Assembly (NCBI GenBank): GCA_016648135.1
Contig: JADDOH010008087.1
Span: forward strand, 1-64,000
Source: Agrypnia vestita
Lineage: Eukaryota > Arthropoda > Insecta > Trichoptera > Phryganeidae
Length of the DNA: 64,000 bases
Direction of reading: 5' to 3'
The stretch's first letter is position 1; every line of letters begins with the position of its first letter. The position numbers and the translations under genes were made by a program. This document shows positions 22,565 through 35,000 of this stretch, in pieces. A model generated the notes under the pieces. The model saw nothing but the letters and a program-made list of their open reading frames with translations. It was not told the origin of the DNA and ran no database searches.

Positions 22565-23029
22565 CCAATCAATTTGTTCGAGCCGGATATACAACTCGAT
22601 TTATTCCTTCTAAGACTTCTGGTTGAGCACAACTTTTGTTTCTTCACGTTCATTTTAAGATCTATTATATATGAGTTAACAGATAATAATAATATAAAGC
22701 TATTTAAATGGTTAATGCTTTATTTGTCAGAATCCTTTGCGGTTGATTTGGAGTGTCGCAGTAAACTTGCGAAATTATTTTTCCGAAATCATTACGCAAT
22801 AAATAGTGTTGTAAAAATGCTCATCGTTGCGTGAATTCCTCGTATTGTGTTTTGACGCAATGTTATTAATTTGAAATAATAAAAAAAATATCGCGAAGGC
22901 CGCCACAAAATTTTCGTAATTTTTTGACATATTTCATACTTTGGAATTTTTATTTTTAAAAAGTAATTGACGTGTTTTTAATAAAAAAATACTAGCATTT
23001 AAATGCTAGTAGAAATCTTACAGTATTGG
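22565..23029. other. Unassigned
   Basis: 22574-22834 is an open frame on the + strand with no domain, likely chance; the remainder is AT-rich. Confidence 0.4.
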
Positions 23030-23165
23030 AATAAATACAATCCATCATCAGGACTAATGTACCTTGATGGACCCTGCAATGGGATCCGATATGTGGGCCA
23101 GAGAGATCACATATACACGGCAGAATATTCCAGAAAAACCTGAGAACATTTTTGTCCAGTACCGT
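23030..23165 (+). repeat. Family E repeat, half copy
   Basis: ccatcatcaggactaatgta, then gatggaccctgcaatgggat, gggccagagagatcac, acacggcagaatattccaga, aaacctgagaacatttt. Core disrupted (gatatg in place of gaaacg). Confidence 0.5.
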
Positions 23166-23169
23166 GTTC

Positions 23170-23410
23170 GGAAAAATTTGCTCTAACTCAAAATATTCAA
23201 GATGTATCTTCTTGGCAACTCCGGAGGGAAGACGGCAGATAGATCACCGCAGATAAAGCTGAGATAGATTAAGTAACTAAGACTGTAGAAGACAAATTGG
23301 TTCTAGATTGGTCGGCCAGTAATGAAGCGGCGCAAGACGGTGAAAGGTGGAAGCGCCTTGGACACAGACACCTTCTAGAATAAGAGGACAAAAATGATGA
23401 TGATGAATGA
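23170..23410 (+). pseudogene. LINE 3' fragment with GATGAT tail
   Basis: Degenerate codons around gacggtgaaaggtggaagcg, accttctagaataagagg, ending aaaatgatgatgatgaatga. A GATGAT-type tail is usual for RTE-like LINEs. Confidence 0.35.
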
Positions 23411-23754
23411 TGCTCTTATTTAAATTTGACAATGGCCAAGTTGTCTGTACACGTAATTATTACACAACTCTACCGGAAGAATCGCGGAGGAAGATTTCTT
23501 TTTAATTTGGGAATCCATTAAAATGTCAGGATTTTGACATTTTGTAATCCGGATGGTGGACTTGCACCGCCGGTGTGGCTACTTAAAGCGGACACCTCTC
23601 ACTTGACTCACACACTCGCTTCCACCACATCCTGGTGTTCTCCAACACGGTCAATGGCTGTAAGGTTAAAATATGCTATCATTTAATGTATTTTAAACTT
23701 CACCCGATTCCGCACGCAAAATGAAAGAGAATGTACTCGCATACCACCGTAGAA

Positions 23755-24310
23755 ATTATTTTATTTATTTTATTTTATTCAGTCATCCAACAGGGAGACA
23801 TAATTGCTTGGTAAGACAAATTACAGAAAAAATAGTTAAATGTATCCAACAATTAAAGGATGACACAGATAAGACATAATTATAGATAAGTCAATTTAAT
23901 GTTAACGATAGATAAAACAATTTTACACATTCATTTAACCAATTGTATCTATTTAACTTTAACATAAACATTTATTTATTTTATTTATTTTTTATTTATT
24001 TATAAAATCCTCGTTGTACAATTGATTTTATGCATGAATACGTGGATCATAATAATTTATTTCATTTTATTTACAATATTACTTATCTAAATACACATAT
24101 TTTAACTATGTTTTGTGGATTGCTACTACTCAACTAGGCGTAGCCTGTGCTAGAGTAGCTAATTGTATACGTGTTATTTGTTTTGTCAACACTAATGTTG
24201 GACAGGTTTGTATAATGAATATATCGGTGGGCGGAAGAAATAAATGTATAGTATATGTAGAAAGAATATAAGTCTATTAAAAAATAAAGTATGAAGTAGT
24301 ACAAGTCTAA
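23755..24310 (-). mobile_element. Two LINE 3' ends, minus strand
   Basis: At 23755 and again at 23975 a run of ttattttatttatttt (an A-rich tail on the minus strand) is followed by low-complexity 3'-UTR-like sequence (tcatccaacagggagacata; aaatcctcgttgtacaattg). No coding part remains. Confidence 0.35.
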
Positions 24311-24319
24311 TAAAACAGA

Positions 24320-26032
24320 GTATTTTATTTATTATATTTTTATATTAATATATTATTTATTATATTTAGTTATACAGTAGATACACAATAATGTTTTTTA
24401 TAATAAGTTGATTCTATGTTATAATATTATAAGACATTATACTCCCCATAATATGAGCCAAAGCTCGAGCTTATGGGAGGAGTATTTACAAGCCAAATTA
24501 AAGGACAAAAGCAGAAACCATTTAGAAGTAATAATTTTTTTTATACAGAAACCATTTGAGACACGTGGGCAATGTTACAATACATCGTTGTCCAAAGTCA
24601 AGGATTTGACTTTTTTTTAAACTGTTCGTATTTTGGAATGTTCCTTTCATAAAATTTGTTTTGCGACATTGTTAAATGGTTTAATAAATCGTTTAACCCC
24701 CACGTATATGTATATAATGATGTTGTGCCATAGTGGTTCTTAAAGTTGGTATCTTTATTTGTCCCTTTGTTCTATGTGTATTACTTATACAGTCTAAGGG
24801 GTGAGATTTATTTATAAAATAAATCACATAAAAGGGTTCGTAATGTATATAATGCACATGGTCAGGGAGGGGGACGAATTTCTAGTATCTGCCTCACCAT
24901 ATTACGATACTCTTCATATTTGGTGTTAAAAATATCTATTGAATTCATTGGCGTGATTTTGATAGTTGATGTTTACATATTGGTTAAAAATGTATATTTA
25001 GACTATAATATAATGTCTAGGGAGATGGTAAGTATAATTGATAATACTTTAATGTAGTTGAACTATCAATATTTGTTTTTGAAGTAGTACAAATGTAACT
25101 AACTATTGGTTTGTAATTGCTTAAATAAGAGACAAATATTTTAGAAACGACGTCTCACGGCGCAGCATCGCAGATATAAATATGATGAGATGAATCTAAA
25201 AAAGAGTAGGTTTTCAAAAAAAAATTCAAGTGCTTACGCACTTTTATGTTTTATCGATTTTCGGCATGACACGGTTCCATATTCAAAAGTTTCGAAACCA
25301 TATCACTTTGACAGCCGCATTGAATGTCGAATGAATGAATGTGTTTTTTGTTTTGAAAACGAATATCTGACAATCACGTCATTTTAGCAAAAATATACAC
25401 ACCTAAAATCGTAATTCAATTAACAGTTCTAATTTTGGATTCAATAACCAATCATTCCTCAGCTTTTGAATTGGGCATCCTTGTGATTGGCACTCGATTC
25501 AAGATGGTAGTCAATACATTATATATATTACTAGAACACTAATTTCAAGTGAATAAATTCGTAGTCTCGCATTCTCGCTACACGCATTCCCGTTACACGC
25601 AAGCGGGTAGCAATGCGGGAAACGATTTCCGTTACAATAATTTTTTTAATTTTAGATATTTTAATTTTAACAGTAAAATTATGCGCCAAAGGAAGATAAC
25701 TTTAATTTTAATATAATTTTTTTTTTGCATTTAAAATAAGATTTCATAGTTATGTAGTAAAAGGTTATTTAATATCTCGTGTTATGTATACCTACGTAAA
25801 TTTACGGAAATAAATAAAATATTGAGTAAATATTAAGAATGCTCACTTTGTTAGGGTATCATTTGTAGAGATACATTAAGGTAAATTAAATGAAATTAAT
25901 TTTAAATGAAGAAGAAAATATAAGTTACAAGAAAAATCGTCATTGCGAATGTGATCTTAAAGTTGATTGGTAGAAAGTCCGAGTATCATACATAATTTTG
26001 CACTTTGATGCGATTATACTATATATATAAGT
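24320..26032. other. AT-rich spacer
   Basis: No gene or repeat recognised; 25560-25640 has near-direct repeats of cattcccgttacacgcaag-like words. Confidence 0.4.
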
Positions 26033-26071
26033 ACTAATACACTTATACACAGAGTGTATAAGTGTATTAGT
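26033..26071. repeat. Perfect 18-bp hairpin, 3-nt loop
   Basis: actaatacacttatacac (26033-26050), loop aga, exact reverse complement 26054-26071. Confidence 0.7.
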
Positions 26072-26689
26072 GGGTATCCGTGGTTGGTTGACGGCTTGAG
26101 GAGCACGCAAAAGTGGGCGCATGTTTATTTGTTTATTAAAAAATACTGTGACCATAATAGCAGGAATACAAAGTGATAAAACGTTTACTTTCTAACTGAG
26201 ATTTAACTGTTTGAGGTTAAGTTTCTAGTGAACTAGTGATTGATCGGAAAATTACGAATAATCAGTTACCAATCAAAATTACAATCTACATACAAAAGTA
26301 TAAACAAAATACAAACAAAAACAAGTCGCAATCAAAGTAAAATAACGCTTCAGCTCATCACTAAAATACATCAGAGTTACAAAACACGCCAAATAAATGT
26401 AATTATTACGAACTTTTTGAGTTTCAGCAATTTCTCTATAGATTATAAGAATGTATTTAAATATCTCTTACCGGTAAGGCAGCGTTCGTGAAAAACGCAT
26501 TGCTCGACCATTTTTTCGTCGACGTTAGTTGTAAAATAGGTCATCACGAAAAGCCCTTTTATTTAAACGGGATAATATATTGTCTATGTTTACCCTGAAT
26601 TATCTAAGAATTTTTGAAATCGGATGAGTAGTTTCTTTCAACTCACAAACTTTACCTCTTTATATGTATTATAGTATAGATTGTATATA

Positions 26690-26950
26690 CCTATCTTTCT
26701 CACAGAGACGGAAATATTTATATGGGAAAGTATGTATGGAAGTCTTTTTTGAGCGATTGCATAGTTGTATTGAATAAAGTAAACAAGGCACTTAATTAAA
26801 ATATAAAAAAACATTACAAGTTTGATAGATTTGTGGTCGATCGTGGGTGGAATCGTGAACGTTACACTGTGTAATCCCTGCAAACGTCCAAAAAAGACTC
26901 CCGTACATACTTTCCCAAATAAATAACTTCATCTCTGTGTGACATCTATA
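26690..26950. repeat. Inverted-repeat element (CACAGAGA type), diverged copy
   Basis: Left end tctcacagagacgg ... tatgggaaagtatgtatgga and right end tacatactttcccaaataa ... tctctgtgtgacatct. The same family forms the long foldback at 42683-43151. Confidence 0.5.
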
Positions 26951-27396
26951 ATTTATGATAATTAATGATGATCCCTCTGGAGACAAAATCCAGAAACTGT
27001 GTTCAACAAGTAATATATTCAAAAGCTTATATTTTTAATTAAGCCCTTTTCTTATGAAAAATAGGACTAACTTAGTGGTGCCCCAGAACAAGGATCAATG
27101 TTTCGACCTCTTGGTCAACAGGCGAGCGTCTTGCCGCTTAAATAAATTAGCACGTCACTTGTTAGTTCACTTTGAGGTGTACCTCAGTAACTACAAATGA
27201 TTAAATAAAATTAATATTTAATATTACGGTGAAACTAAAATGCAATTTGAAATCATCAAGAGCATATTTATAAAATGAGAGAGCAAATTAATAATAAAAT
27301 TTTCAAGAACACAATACTGGATTATATCCTCAGACAGAATATTTAATATTCACTAATATTGTGATATAGATTTAAAATAAATTTAATTGAAAAAAA

Positions 27397-28010
27397 ACTA
27401 ACCCATAAAAACCAAGTTTTTATTATACTTCCTTTCTCATTTTCTAGTTAAAACGGTTCTTACCCTATGCGTTGAGCTCGAGTCGGGCGACGCTACAAAA
27501 TTGATTAATAAAAATTTTCGAAATATCCAAAATTATACTATAATTATTTTTTTTAACGAAAATTTGTTAAATCATTTTTATCGTCGCCATAAGTCTGCCT
27601 GCAAAGTTTCAGCTCGATTCGATCACGAGAAAAGGGTTAAAAATCGTTCCAAAGTTTTTTCGTCAGACAAGCAAGCAGACGCTACGAGTTAAAAGAAAAG
27701 GAGTAATAAGGTTTAAATAGTTTTTATTATACTGCCTTTCTTATTTAATCAGGTTTCGTGTCCACGTGCACGCGTCGGAGTCATTACTCAGATGTATGAA
27801 AAAACCATTAAAAATCTGAAAAATCCAAAATTATACTATAATTATTAATATTTTTAACGAAAATTTGTTAGATCATTTTAATCGTCGCCATGAGTCTGTC
27901 TGCAAAGTTTCAGCTCAATTGAATCACGGGTAAAGAGTTAAAAATCGATCCAAAGTTTTTGCATCAAGCAAGCAGACGCTACGAGTTAAAAGAAAGGAAG
28001 TAATAAGATT
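27397..28010 (+). repeat. Family A repeats, copies 4 and 5 in tandem
   Basis: Two head-to-tail copies, 27397-27710 and 27711-28010. Each has agtttttattatac.. with ctttctcatt/ctttcttatt at the left, the core cgtcgcca.gagtct, and gagttaaaagaaaggagtaataa at the right. The ends ttattatactccctttc and gaaagggagtaataa are inverted, which suggests a MITE, but no target duplication is clear. Confidence 0.65.
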
Positions 28011-29979
28011 TGACAAAAGAATAGAAAAAATTAAAAAGTAATAAATAGATTCATACGCTCAAAAGCTCCCCTATGTCTACATTTATAATAGAACTGCAAA
28101 AAAAAGTTTTTGACACGCAATGAAGAGTCTAATGGCAATTTAAATTATTCATTTTATATGTTGAAAATCTATTTTGTTGTGGAAAAAAGGATTCTTTGTA
28201 TTTCTCAATGACACATTCGTTGATATAACACATGATATCGTCATTCTGTTTCTTAAATAGCAGTAAATAGAAAATTTTTGCTTAGCAAGATGACTCGGCT
28301 CTAAATCATGAGACATGTTCGTTTAAATACCTACCTATAAATCTACATGGGCTTCTACGTATGTATGTGTATCTCGCATACATTTGAGCATCGCTTGATG
28401 AAAATCACGAGATTTCTGTCAAGGTTACAAAAAACAAAGTTACAAAATACAAGACCAATTAACTATGCTGCGATTTTAAATCTTCTGGTAGACATTAGAA
28501 CGCTGGTTAAATTTCAAATTTAAAAGCTGTATGTAACTAAATGTAATAATCTTATTTCGGGATGAGGTTGCTCCAAGTAAAGACTTTGTTCTCGTAAGTA
28601 TTTATTCGGTAACAATAATGGTTTAGACAATCGTTTATACAGTAAGATGCGGTCTCGATAGCAATGGTAGTAAAAGAGGCTCGACTCGACATTCACGCGC
28701 CTTTTTATACATTCTCTCTCTCTGTCATGCAGTCTCTTTCTGGCGTCGCGACATACGTTCCTCAGATCTATTACACTAAAGAAGTTTGAATTATTACTTT
28801 TCAGTAACATTGTAGTTCGCATGAATGAGGGCTATGAGCGGTCATATTATAAATCAATAATACTCGTATTTGCATCATAGGTTACTTGAGCAGATCTTCA
28901 AAAATTGTGTCGTTTGGAAAAAAATAGTACCTATAATTTTCTGAAAGGGTGGGAAATTGGAATTTTTCATCATTGTTTGTGCAATACTGAGCGTGGTCTC
29001 CTGATGATTTTCATTTGATCCAGATTTTCATTGGATTATCTTCAATAGTTTCTTTGTATTTCAGTACCTCGTCTATTCGAGTTATTCTAATTTTGCCAAT
29101 GTCATCCATCTCCAACCTTAAGTCAGTACTACTGAATACTGCTGCCTCCAACCAAGAAAATTGCAGAAAACGATGTCAAAATAATTTTTAAGAAATTGAC
29201 CTTTCTTAGAATATCACATCTGAAGCAAGAAAAGGGAATAATCCAAGATGATGGTCCTGTTGTTCATACAATGAAAATAAGTATTTCACTATATAATTTA
29301 ACGTCCTGTTAATTTAATCTAACTAAAATAATCGTAATTTAAATTAAACAAACCAAACCTAATAACCTAACCTAAGCAAACCTAATAACCTAACCTAACC
29401 TCATATACTGCCTATGAAATGTCAAAATATACAGTGCATTTTTCGGAACTTTAAAGTGTCATATCTTATTTAATACTTACTATTTTAACGTATATTATCT
29501 TTCATTTTGTTATTAGCACATTCAATAATATAGTGAAATACTCATTTTCGTTGTATATGCAATGGGACCATTATCTTACATTTAGCCCAAGAAAAGTATT
29601 TATGCCAGTGTTAGAGCAACAATTATAAACTGGTCCTCGAATATGACTAGTGTACCTACGTCTCTTAAACTCGTTTCCTAAAATCGTTCATTGTACAAGC
29701 TTACGCAATAATCTTATAAGTCCAACCTATTTCATTCAGTTACATAGGCGTGGAAGTACGTTCAGCTCGACACCTTGAGTGTGGCCTAGGACAAGGTTAA
29801 CTGTAATGTTTTGAAATCCAAAGTGAAGGTTCCTCCTCTTCGCTAAAAATATAATTTAATGACCGTCTACATAGCGTGGTTGCCAACAGCACTTAATAGA
29901 TAGAGGGTACAGGAAAAAAAGAATTTGTGAACGATATTTGTATTCAAGGAAGATTGATATCTTTGAACGAAAAATAATG
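28011..29979. other. Unassigned spacer with short telomere-like words
   Basis: No gene recognised. 29343-29402 holds several taacctaacc words related to (CCTAA)n. Confidence 0.4.
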
Positions 29980-30566
29980 CACTTTACTTTGTATTAAACC
30001 ACGACTTATTGTCGTGCCAACCGGTTTCGCTTAAACTTAAGCTTCATCAGGGCAACTTAATAACTAAACAATAAATACAAAGCAGTGCACTTATATATAC
30101 ATAATGAGGGAGACAAAATATAAAATTACATAGAAAAAAGAGAGACAACATGAGTACATATGAAAGAGACATAATATAAAATTACACGATAATGACAACA
30201 TATAGAGAGATAGAGAGACAAATTACAAACAAGTGAGACAACAATATACCAGTAATTATGAAAGAGAACATAATATAAAATTACATAACAATAAAAGACA
30301 GACAGACCAGCATATGGACTAGAAAGAGCTAAATTACAACAAAAGATTGAACTCTAGGAGAGTGAAAAGGAAAGGGAAATGTATGTGAGAAATTAGTAGG
30401 ATTTATATGGGAAAAATATTTAGTATAGGACTGTTGGATAAACATAATTGATTATTAAGTATTTCACTATTAGTGTTGACTGACTTTTTGAGTGGCCCTG
30501 ATGAAGCTTAGGTTGGCACGACAATAAATCGTGTTTTAATACAAAGTAAAGTGTTTTTATTTATTT
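29980..30566. repeat. Inverted element with hammerhead-like ends
   Basis: gcactttactttgtattaaa (from 29980) and its reverse complement at 30538-30552 bound ~590 bp. Each arm also shares tcgtgccaacc / ggttggcacga and gcttcatcaggg / ccctgatgaagc. The middle (30105-30305) is a loose tandem of agagacataatataaaatta-like units. No ORF. Confidence 0.6.
30010..30060 (-). ncRNA. Hammerhead ribozyme-like motif
   Basis: Minus strand: stem I TGCC, CTGATGA (30050-30044), A plus stem II GCTTA/TAAGC, GAAAC (30028-30024), self-complementary ACCGGT as helix III, U at the cleavage position, then GGCA closing stem I. All conserved core bases are present. The opposite arm at 30498-30504 keeps CTGATGA but has lost stem II and GAAA. 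Confidence 0.6.
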
Positions 30567-31039
30567 TAATATGTCAAACCACAAAGTTATTACTTTCTAC
30601 CAAAGAAAAATAATGCATTATACAAGCAACAACTTAATAGCAAATTTGTTTTTCATTATAAATAAAATTCTCAATTCAGTAGCAAAGTATTGAGTTTCTC
30701 ATCATTTGGTGTTGATCTCATTTTGGTACCTCGAAATTTATCCAAAATATTAATCTCTAAAATTTCTGGGTAATACAGACTAATACTTAATCCAAAAATA
30801 CTTTAAACTCGCCCGGAATCGTAATCCTTAGTTAGATTGCTGACGTATTTTATTAATCGTTAATTTGCTGACGTAATTTATTAATCGTTAATTTGTAGAT
30901 GCTCAGAAACTAATCTGACAAATTGTAAGATTCGCGTAAGTCGGGCATTTTCGGACAAAGAATGTTCTTAGGTTTTCAGAATCTTCTCTTCTGAATCTTC
31001 TGGTTTGGGTTTTTTGGGGTATTATGCCGTGTTATTACG

Positions 31040-31090
31040 ACCTTTCTGGCCGACGTTTCGGATCCATTGCAGGGTCCATCATCAGGGCTG
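31040..31090 (-). ncRNA. Hammerhead ribozyme-like motif
   Basis: Minus strand CTGATGA (31085-31079), stem II GGACC..GGATCC (one base shorter than its partner), GAAACGTCGGCC (31059-31048). GCC before the core pairs with GGC after the cleavage C. Confidence 0.5.
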
Positions 31091-31107
31091 ATGTGTTCCA
31101 ACGAAAA

Positions 31108-31158
31108 AAAGCCCTGATGATGGACCCTGCAATGGGATCCGAAACGTCGGCCAGAAAG
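31108..31158 (+). ncRNA. Hammerhead ribozyme-like motif
   Basis: CTGATGA at 31114-31120, stem II ggaccc / gggatcc with one bulged base, GAAAC at 31141-31145, helix III ACGT, C at the cleavage position, then GGC pairing with GCC at 31111-31113. Confidence 0.55.
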
Positions 31159-31529
31159 GTCGTAACAACACGGCATAATACCCCAGAAGACCCAAACCAG
31201 AAAATTTACGGAAAACTTTGACAAAATATTTCCAAAAAAAAATAGTGATGTTTAGTCAATCTAGTTAACCAGTTATTTGTTTATCGAGAACTTGATGAAC
31301 CTATTCAGGTAGGAAGGAGTACTTACATATAGTGTTTTTTTCGCCGAGGTATGTGTAACATAATAATTCGTTCCGGCTTACATGCAACGGAATTTTCACA
31401 TTCCAGCAGCCTACTGGGTTCCACGCTGGTAACGCAGATACCTACTGTTAACGTGAGCAGTCCAAATGTCGACAAAAGTCGCCAATAATCACGATTCAAC
31501 AAGCAAAAGTTTAACAAAAAAAAATTAAC

Positions 31530-31976
31530 CTATAAAAACCAAGTTTTTATCATACTCCCTTTCTCATTTGTATTGTTTCCAATTTGATATTCTATCAACA
31601 TATTCCTCTTGCTTTAAGTTCATGTGGAAAATCTATTCCATGTATATTATTATCCTTAAAACTTACAGAATATTAAAAACGCAATAATTGGTATAGGGGG
31701 GCATGACGTCGGCGAAACCGTCTGATCGGACCCACGGCGAGTCAGAATAGTTGAAAGAGTCGCGCGTCGGGCTCCTATCTCATTTGTATGGTTTCCAATT
31801 TGAAAAAACTATAATTTAATTTTTTTAAACGATAATTTGTTAGATCATTTTTATCGTCGCCACGAGTCTGCCTGAAAAGTTTCAGCTCGATTGGATTACG
31901 GGAAGAGGGTTAAAAATCGATCCAAAGTTTTTTCGGCAGACAAGCAGACGCTACGAGTTGAAAGAAAGGGAGTAAA
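31530..31976 (+). repeat. Family A repeat, copy 6 (composite)
   Basis: Left end aacctataaaaaccaagttt, tatcatactccctttctcat; an inserted or diverged middle (31640-31760) with ggcatgacgtcggcgaaacc; then the shared core and right end gagttgaaagaaagggagta. Confidence 0.6.
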
Positions 31977-33169
31977 AAATATTTGACGAACTTTGATTAT
32001 ATTATTCTTTTTTTTATATATATTTATTTCTTAAGTTACTTAATATTACAATTGTATATTAACTAGTATTTAACTCATTACATTCTTAAATCTATTACTA
32101 ATATTCTATCCATAATAAATTACATATTTACATTTATATCTAATCTAATCTATGGTACAATCTATAATTAATAATACATCTTAGGAGTATGCTCTACAAT
32201 TCTATACTATTTTTACAATAATTATAGCATTTGTTTTTATCTTCTTTATAATCTTCATGTTTTCTGGCATCTCATCGTATATTTTTACATCTCTGTACAT
32301 TAGACAATTCTGTGTATATACTTTTTTCTTATATGGTTATCTTATTCTATTCCTATTTCGGGTGTTACATGTATGTACATCACTATTTGCAATAATTTTG
32401 TTAAAAAAATATTTTGTCATTTTGTTATTGAAAATTTTATGCATAAATATGAGAACGATATAAATAAGTATTTTTTTTAATTTTCATCCAATTGAGTGCT
32501 TTTCTCATTTCTTCAATTCTGACAGTGATGATTATATTATTTTTAATAGATTCTCCCAATTCTTATGCTCTTTACAGAAATAAATATTTCTGTGAAGCTG
32601 CGGAACCTTTTCTCAGATTTTCGTTTTTTTCCTTCGATGTTATTTTTATCTTATTTCGCAAACCGGTCGCCTCGCTAAACAGGTTTGTTGCCAATACTAC
32701 TTCCACGATTTCCAACCTGAATTGCGAGCCCTTTCGGCGACAGATGATGTCTTAAATTGATTTTCGCCTGCGAGATGATACGCTTTCACATTTCGTAACA
32801 ATGGACCTCTCAATGGACACATTCAATCCGCTGCAGACACGCACTCAAATTTGAATGTCGTGATTGTAATTGATGTCGTGACGTATCTTGTTGACGCGAC
32901 TGTTTAGAAGATCATTATGTGTTTGGTAATGTCAAGGCATAAATGATTTCTTTACAATGTCGCAAAAATATTCTTATGCTGTGTTAACGTCAAGGTATTT
33001 GTGGATTTCTTAAAAAATTCGTAATATACTCATGTAATGATATTGAAAACATAAATACAAGTTTCTTTTTTTCAATTGCTTGAGCAACTTTTTTTAAATT
33101 TTTAAATTTTTTTTATTTATTAAATACAAATCATTATATATTGGGAAAAAAAATTTAGGTACATAAACT
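31977..33169. other. AT-rich, unassigned
   Basis: 32040-32480 is very T-rich low-complexity sequence that could be an antisense LINE 3' UTR. 32640-32900 is less AT-rich without a recognisable protein. Confidence 0.4.
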
Positions 33170-33239
33170 TTTTTATTTATGTATTTCATTGTACCTCTCC
33201 AAAAAGGGACTAACTCTTGTGACTGGAGAGAGAGCTTGA

Positions 33240-33277
<38 letters not shown>

Positions 33278-33480
33278 GTACATAAAATATATAAAGAAGA
33301 AAATAAGTTACATAATATGAGATAATTAATGCATAAAGTAAAGTAAAATAAATAGTACATAAATATTTATAAGCAGAAAAAAAAGTTACATAGTATGCAA
33401 TACTTAATGCATTTATACTTTGTAGATTGACATTAAAAAAAAATAATTTTATTATTTGTTTTAATCTACTTATATTCATT
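33170..33480 (-). repeat. Low-complexity repeat with (TA)n, inverted partner of 36230-36600
   Basis: cctctccaaaaagggactaact, (TA)16 at 33241-33273, then aaagaagaaaataagttaca and gataattaatgcataaagta. The reverse complement is found at 36230-36600. Confidence 0.6.
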
Positions 33481-33487
33481 AATTATA

Positions 33488-33526
33488 CCTACATGTTTCG
33501 GAAAACCTTTCTACCGTCAGGGTGTT
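33488..33526 (-). ncRNA. Degenerate hammerhead-like motif
   Basis: Minus strand CTGACGG (A9 lost), stem II GGAAAACC-like (gaaagg / ttttcc, poor), GAAACATGTAGG at 33499-33488. Same helix III word ACATGT as 37598-37645. Confidence 0.3.
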
Positions 33527-33889
33527 TAATAAATCAAAATATCAAAATGAATGATGTCTTTTGTTTTTTGGTTTTCTAAAATATTTTTAAATATTATTGC
33601 TGAAGTTCTTGATTACACAAAATTATTGGAAAATTTTTTAGAACTGGACTGGTAGTTAAAGTTATTTGATTATTAATAATATTTTGCTTACTTTTACATG
33701 CTTTACTTATTTCTAATGATTCTAAATCATTCAATTTCAGACCAAAATTATTTATGTGTAAAATTGAAAGTTTTAATTTTTTGGCTATCAAAACCGTGAT
33801 CATTTTCTAATAAATGATTTGAAAATTCAGAAAAACCATGATTATTATTATATTTTAAAATAAATATAAGTCATTTAAATTTGATATTC

Positions 33890-34545
33890 TTGTGCCGGTT
33901 TTGACATCCGGAAGATCACTAGGTGAACTACACACTGAGGTGAAACTAATAAGAAGAGCTTAGTAAATTAGACACATTAGACTTGTGGTGCTGGAAGTGT
34001 ATTAAAATCAATCTGGTTTAAAAGTGAGCAAGTCTTTCGCAATACAAATGCGCATACTGAAAAGTAATTCAGCACGGGCGCAATGGAAAGGCTGTTACAA
34101 CAAAAACAGTAAAAAAGTTAAAGCAGTTATTGATACACGTTAGCCCTATGTATTAAGCAAAGTCAAGTACATTTTGAGGCACATCTTTGGGGTTCTAGAA
34201 AATAGACTTTGACGCAGACGTTACAATAATGAGCTTTGTACTCTGTTTATGGAGCTAAATGTCACCAAATTTATAAAACTGGGAAGACTTCGGTGGCTGG
34301 GTCGTGTGGAGAGAATGTCCGAGCATCAAGTACCAAAGTCCCTGCTGAACTCAAGTCTGATAGGGCGAAGGAGCTTAGGAAGGCCAAAATTTAGATGAAG
34401 CGACAACGTCCTCAAAGACATATCTACCTTAGAGCTTCTGAACTGGAGAGAGCTGGCACAAATCCGAGATGAGTGGAGGAACACTCTTGAGGAGGCCAAG
34501 ACCCACCATGGGTTGTAGAACCAAGACTGATGATGATGATCTTTT
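33890..34545 (+). pseudogene. LINE reverse transcriptase C-terminal remnant
   Basis: 34255-34518 encodes with interruptions LGRLRWLGRVERMSEHQVPK, then LGRPKFR, stop, DNVLKDISTLELLNWRELAQ, DEWRNTLEEAKTHHGL and stop, ending gatgatgatga. This is the LRWLGHVERM...GRPK..W...A.DR..WR.....K.H.GL layout of RTE-like LINEs. A nonsense codon sits after GRPKFR. Upstream 33890-34250 is probably the same element, too degraded to read. Confidence 0.6.
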
Positions 34546-34860
34546 CATGAACAATCACTATTTTTGGTCATTATTTTGAAAGCCAAAACAGTAAGAAGCT
34601 GAAATCCCAACAGACCAACACCCCGACAACATAAAATGAAATATTTATTTTACACATCAATCGAGTTTGTAACGTAATTATACAAGGCATCCATTATTAC
34701 TAAAAATAATTTATGATAGCGTGGCCTTGGAACAACAAGGTATTATCTGCGTCAAACTGAGATATTAGCTTCAAAGTTTTGGATACTCCGTTTGGATAAA
34801 CGTTTCTTTGTATTTCTGCATCTTCTGAACTATGAGGAAATTTGAAGTGCTCTAAAAAAA

Positions 34861-35000
34861 TCCTTAAAGCTGTGTTCTAACACCTAAAGTTTTATTTTAC
34901 CTATTAAAATCTCAGATTACAATTTGTTGTTTCAACACAGCTTTAAGGATAAAGTTTTATTTTACCTATTAACATCTCAGATTATATTTTGTTGTTTCAA
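34861..35000. repeat. 65-bp direct duplication with 16-bp inverted repeat
   Basis: aaagttttattttacctatt... occurs at 34886 and again at 34951. tccttaaagctgtgtt (34861-34876) is the exact reverse complement of 34934-34949. Confidence 0.55.

Larger units (their letters stand above)
30957..31215. repeat. Family E inverted element, best copy
   Basis: Two arms: 30962-31090 (ttctggtttgggttttttgg, tattatgccgtgttattacg, gtccatcatcagggctgat) and 31105-31205, its reverse complement, separated by ~20 bp. Each arm ends with a hammerhead-like core, and the two point away from each other. Confidence 0.7.
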
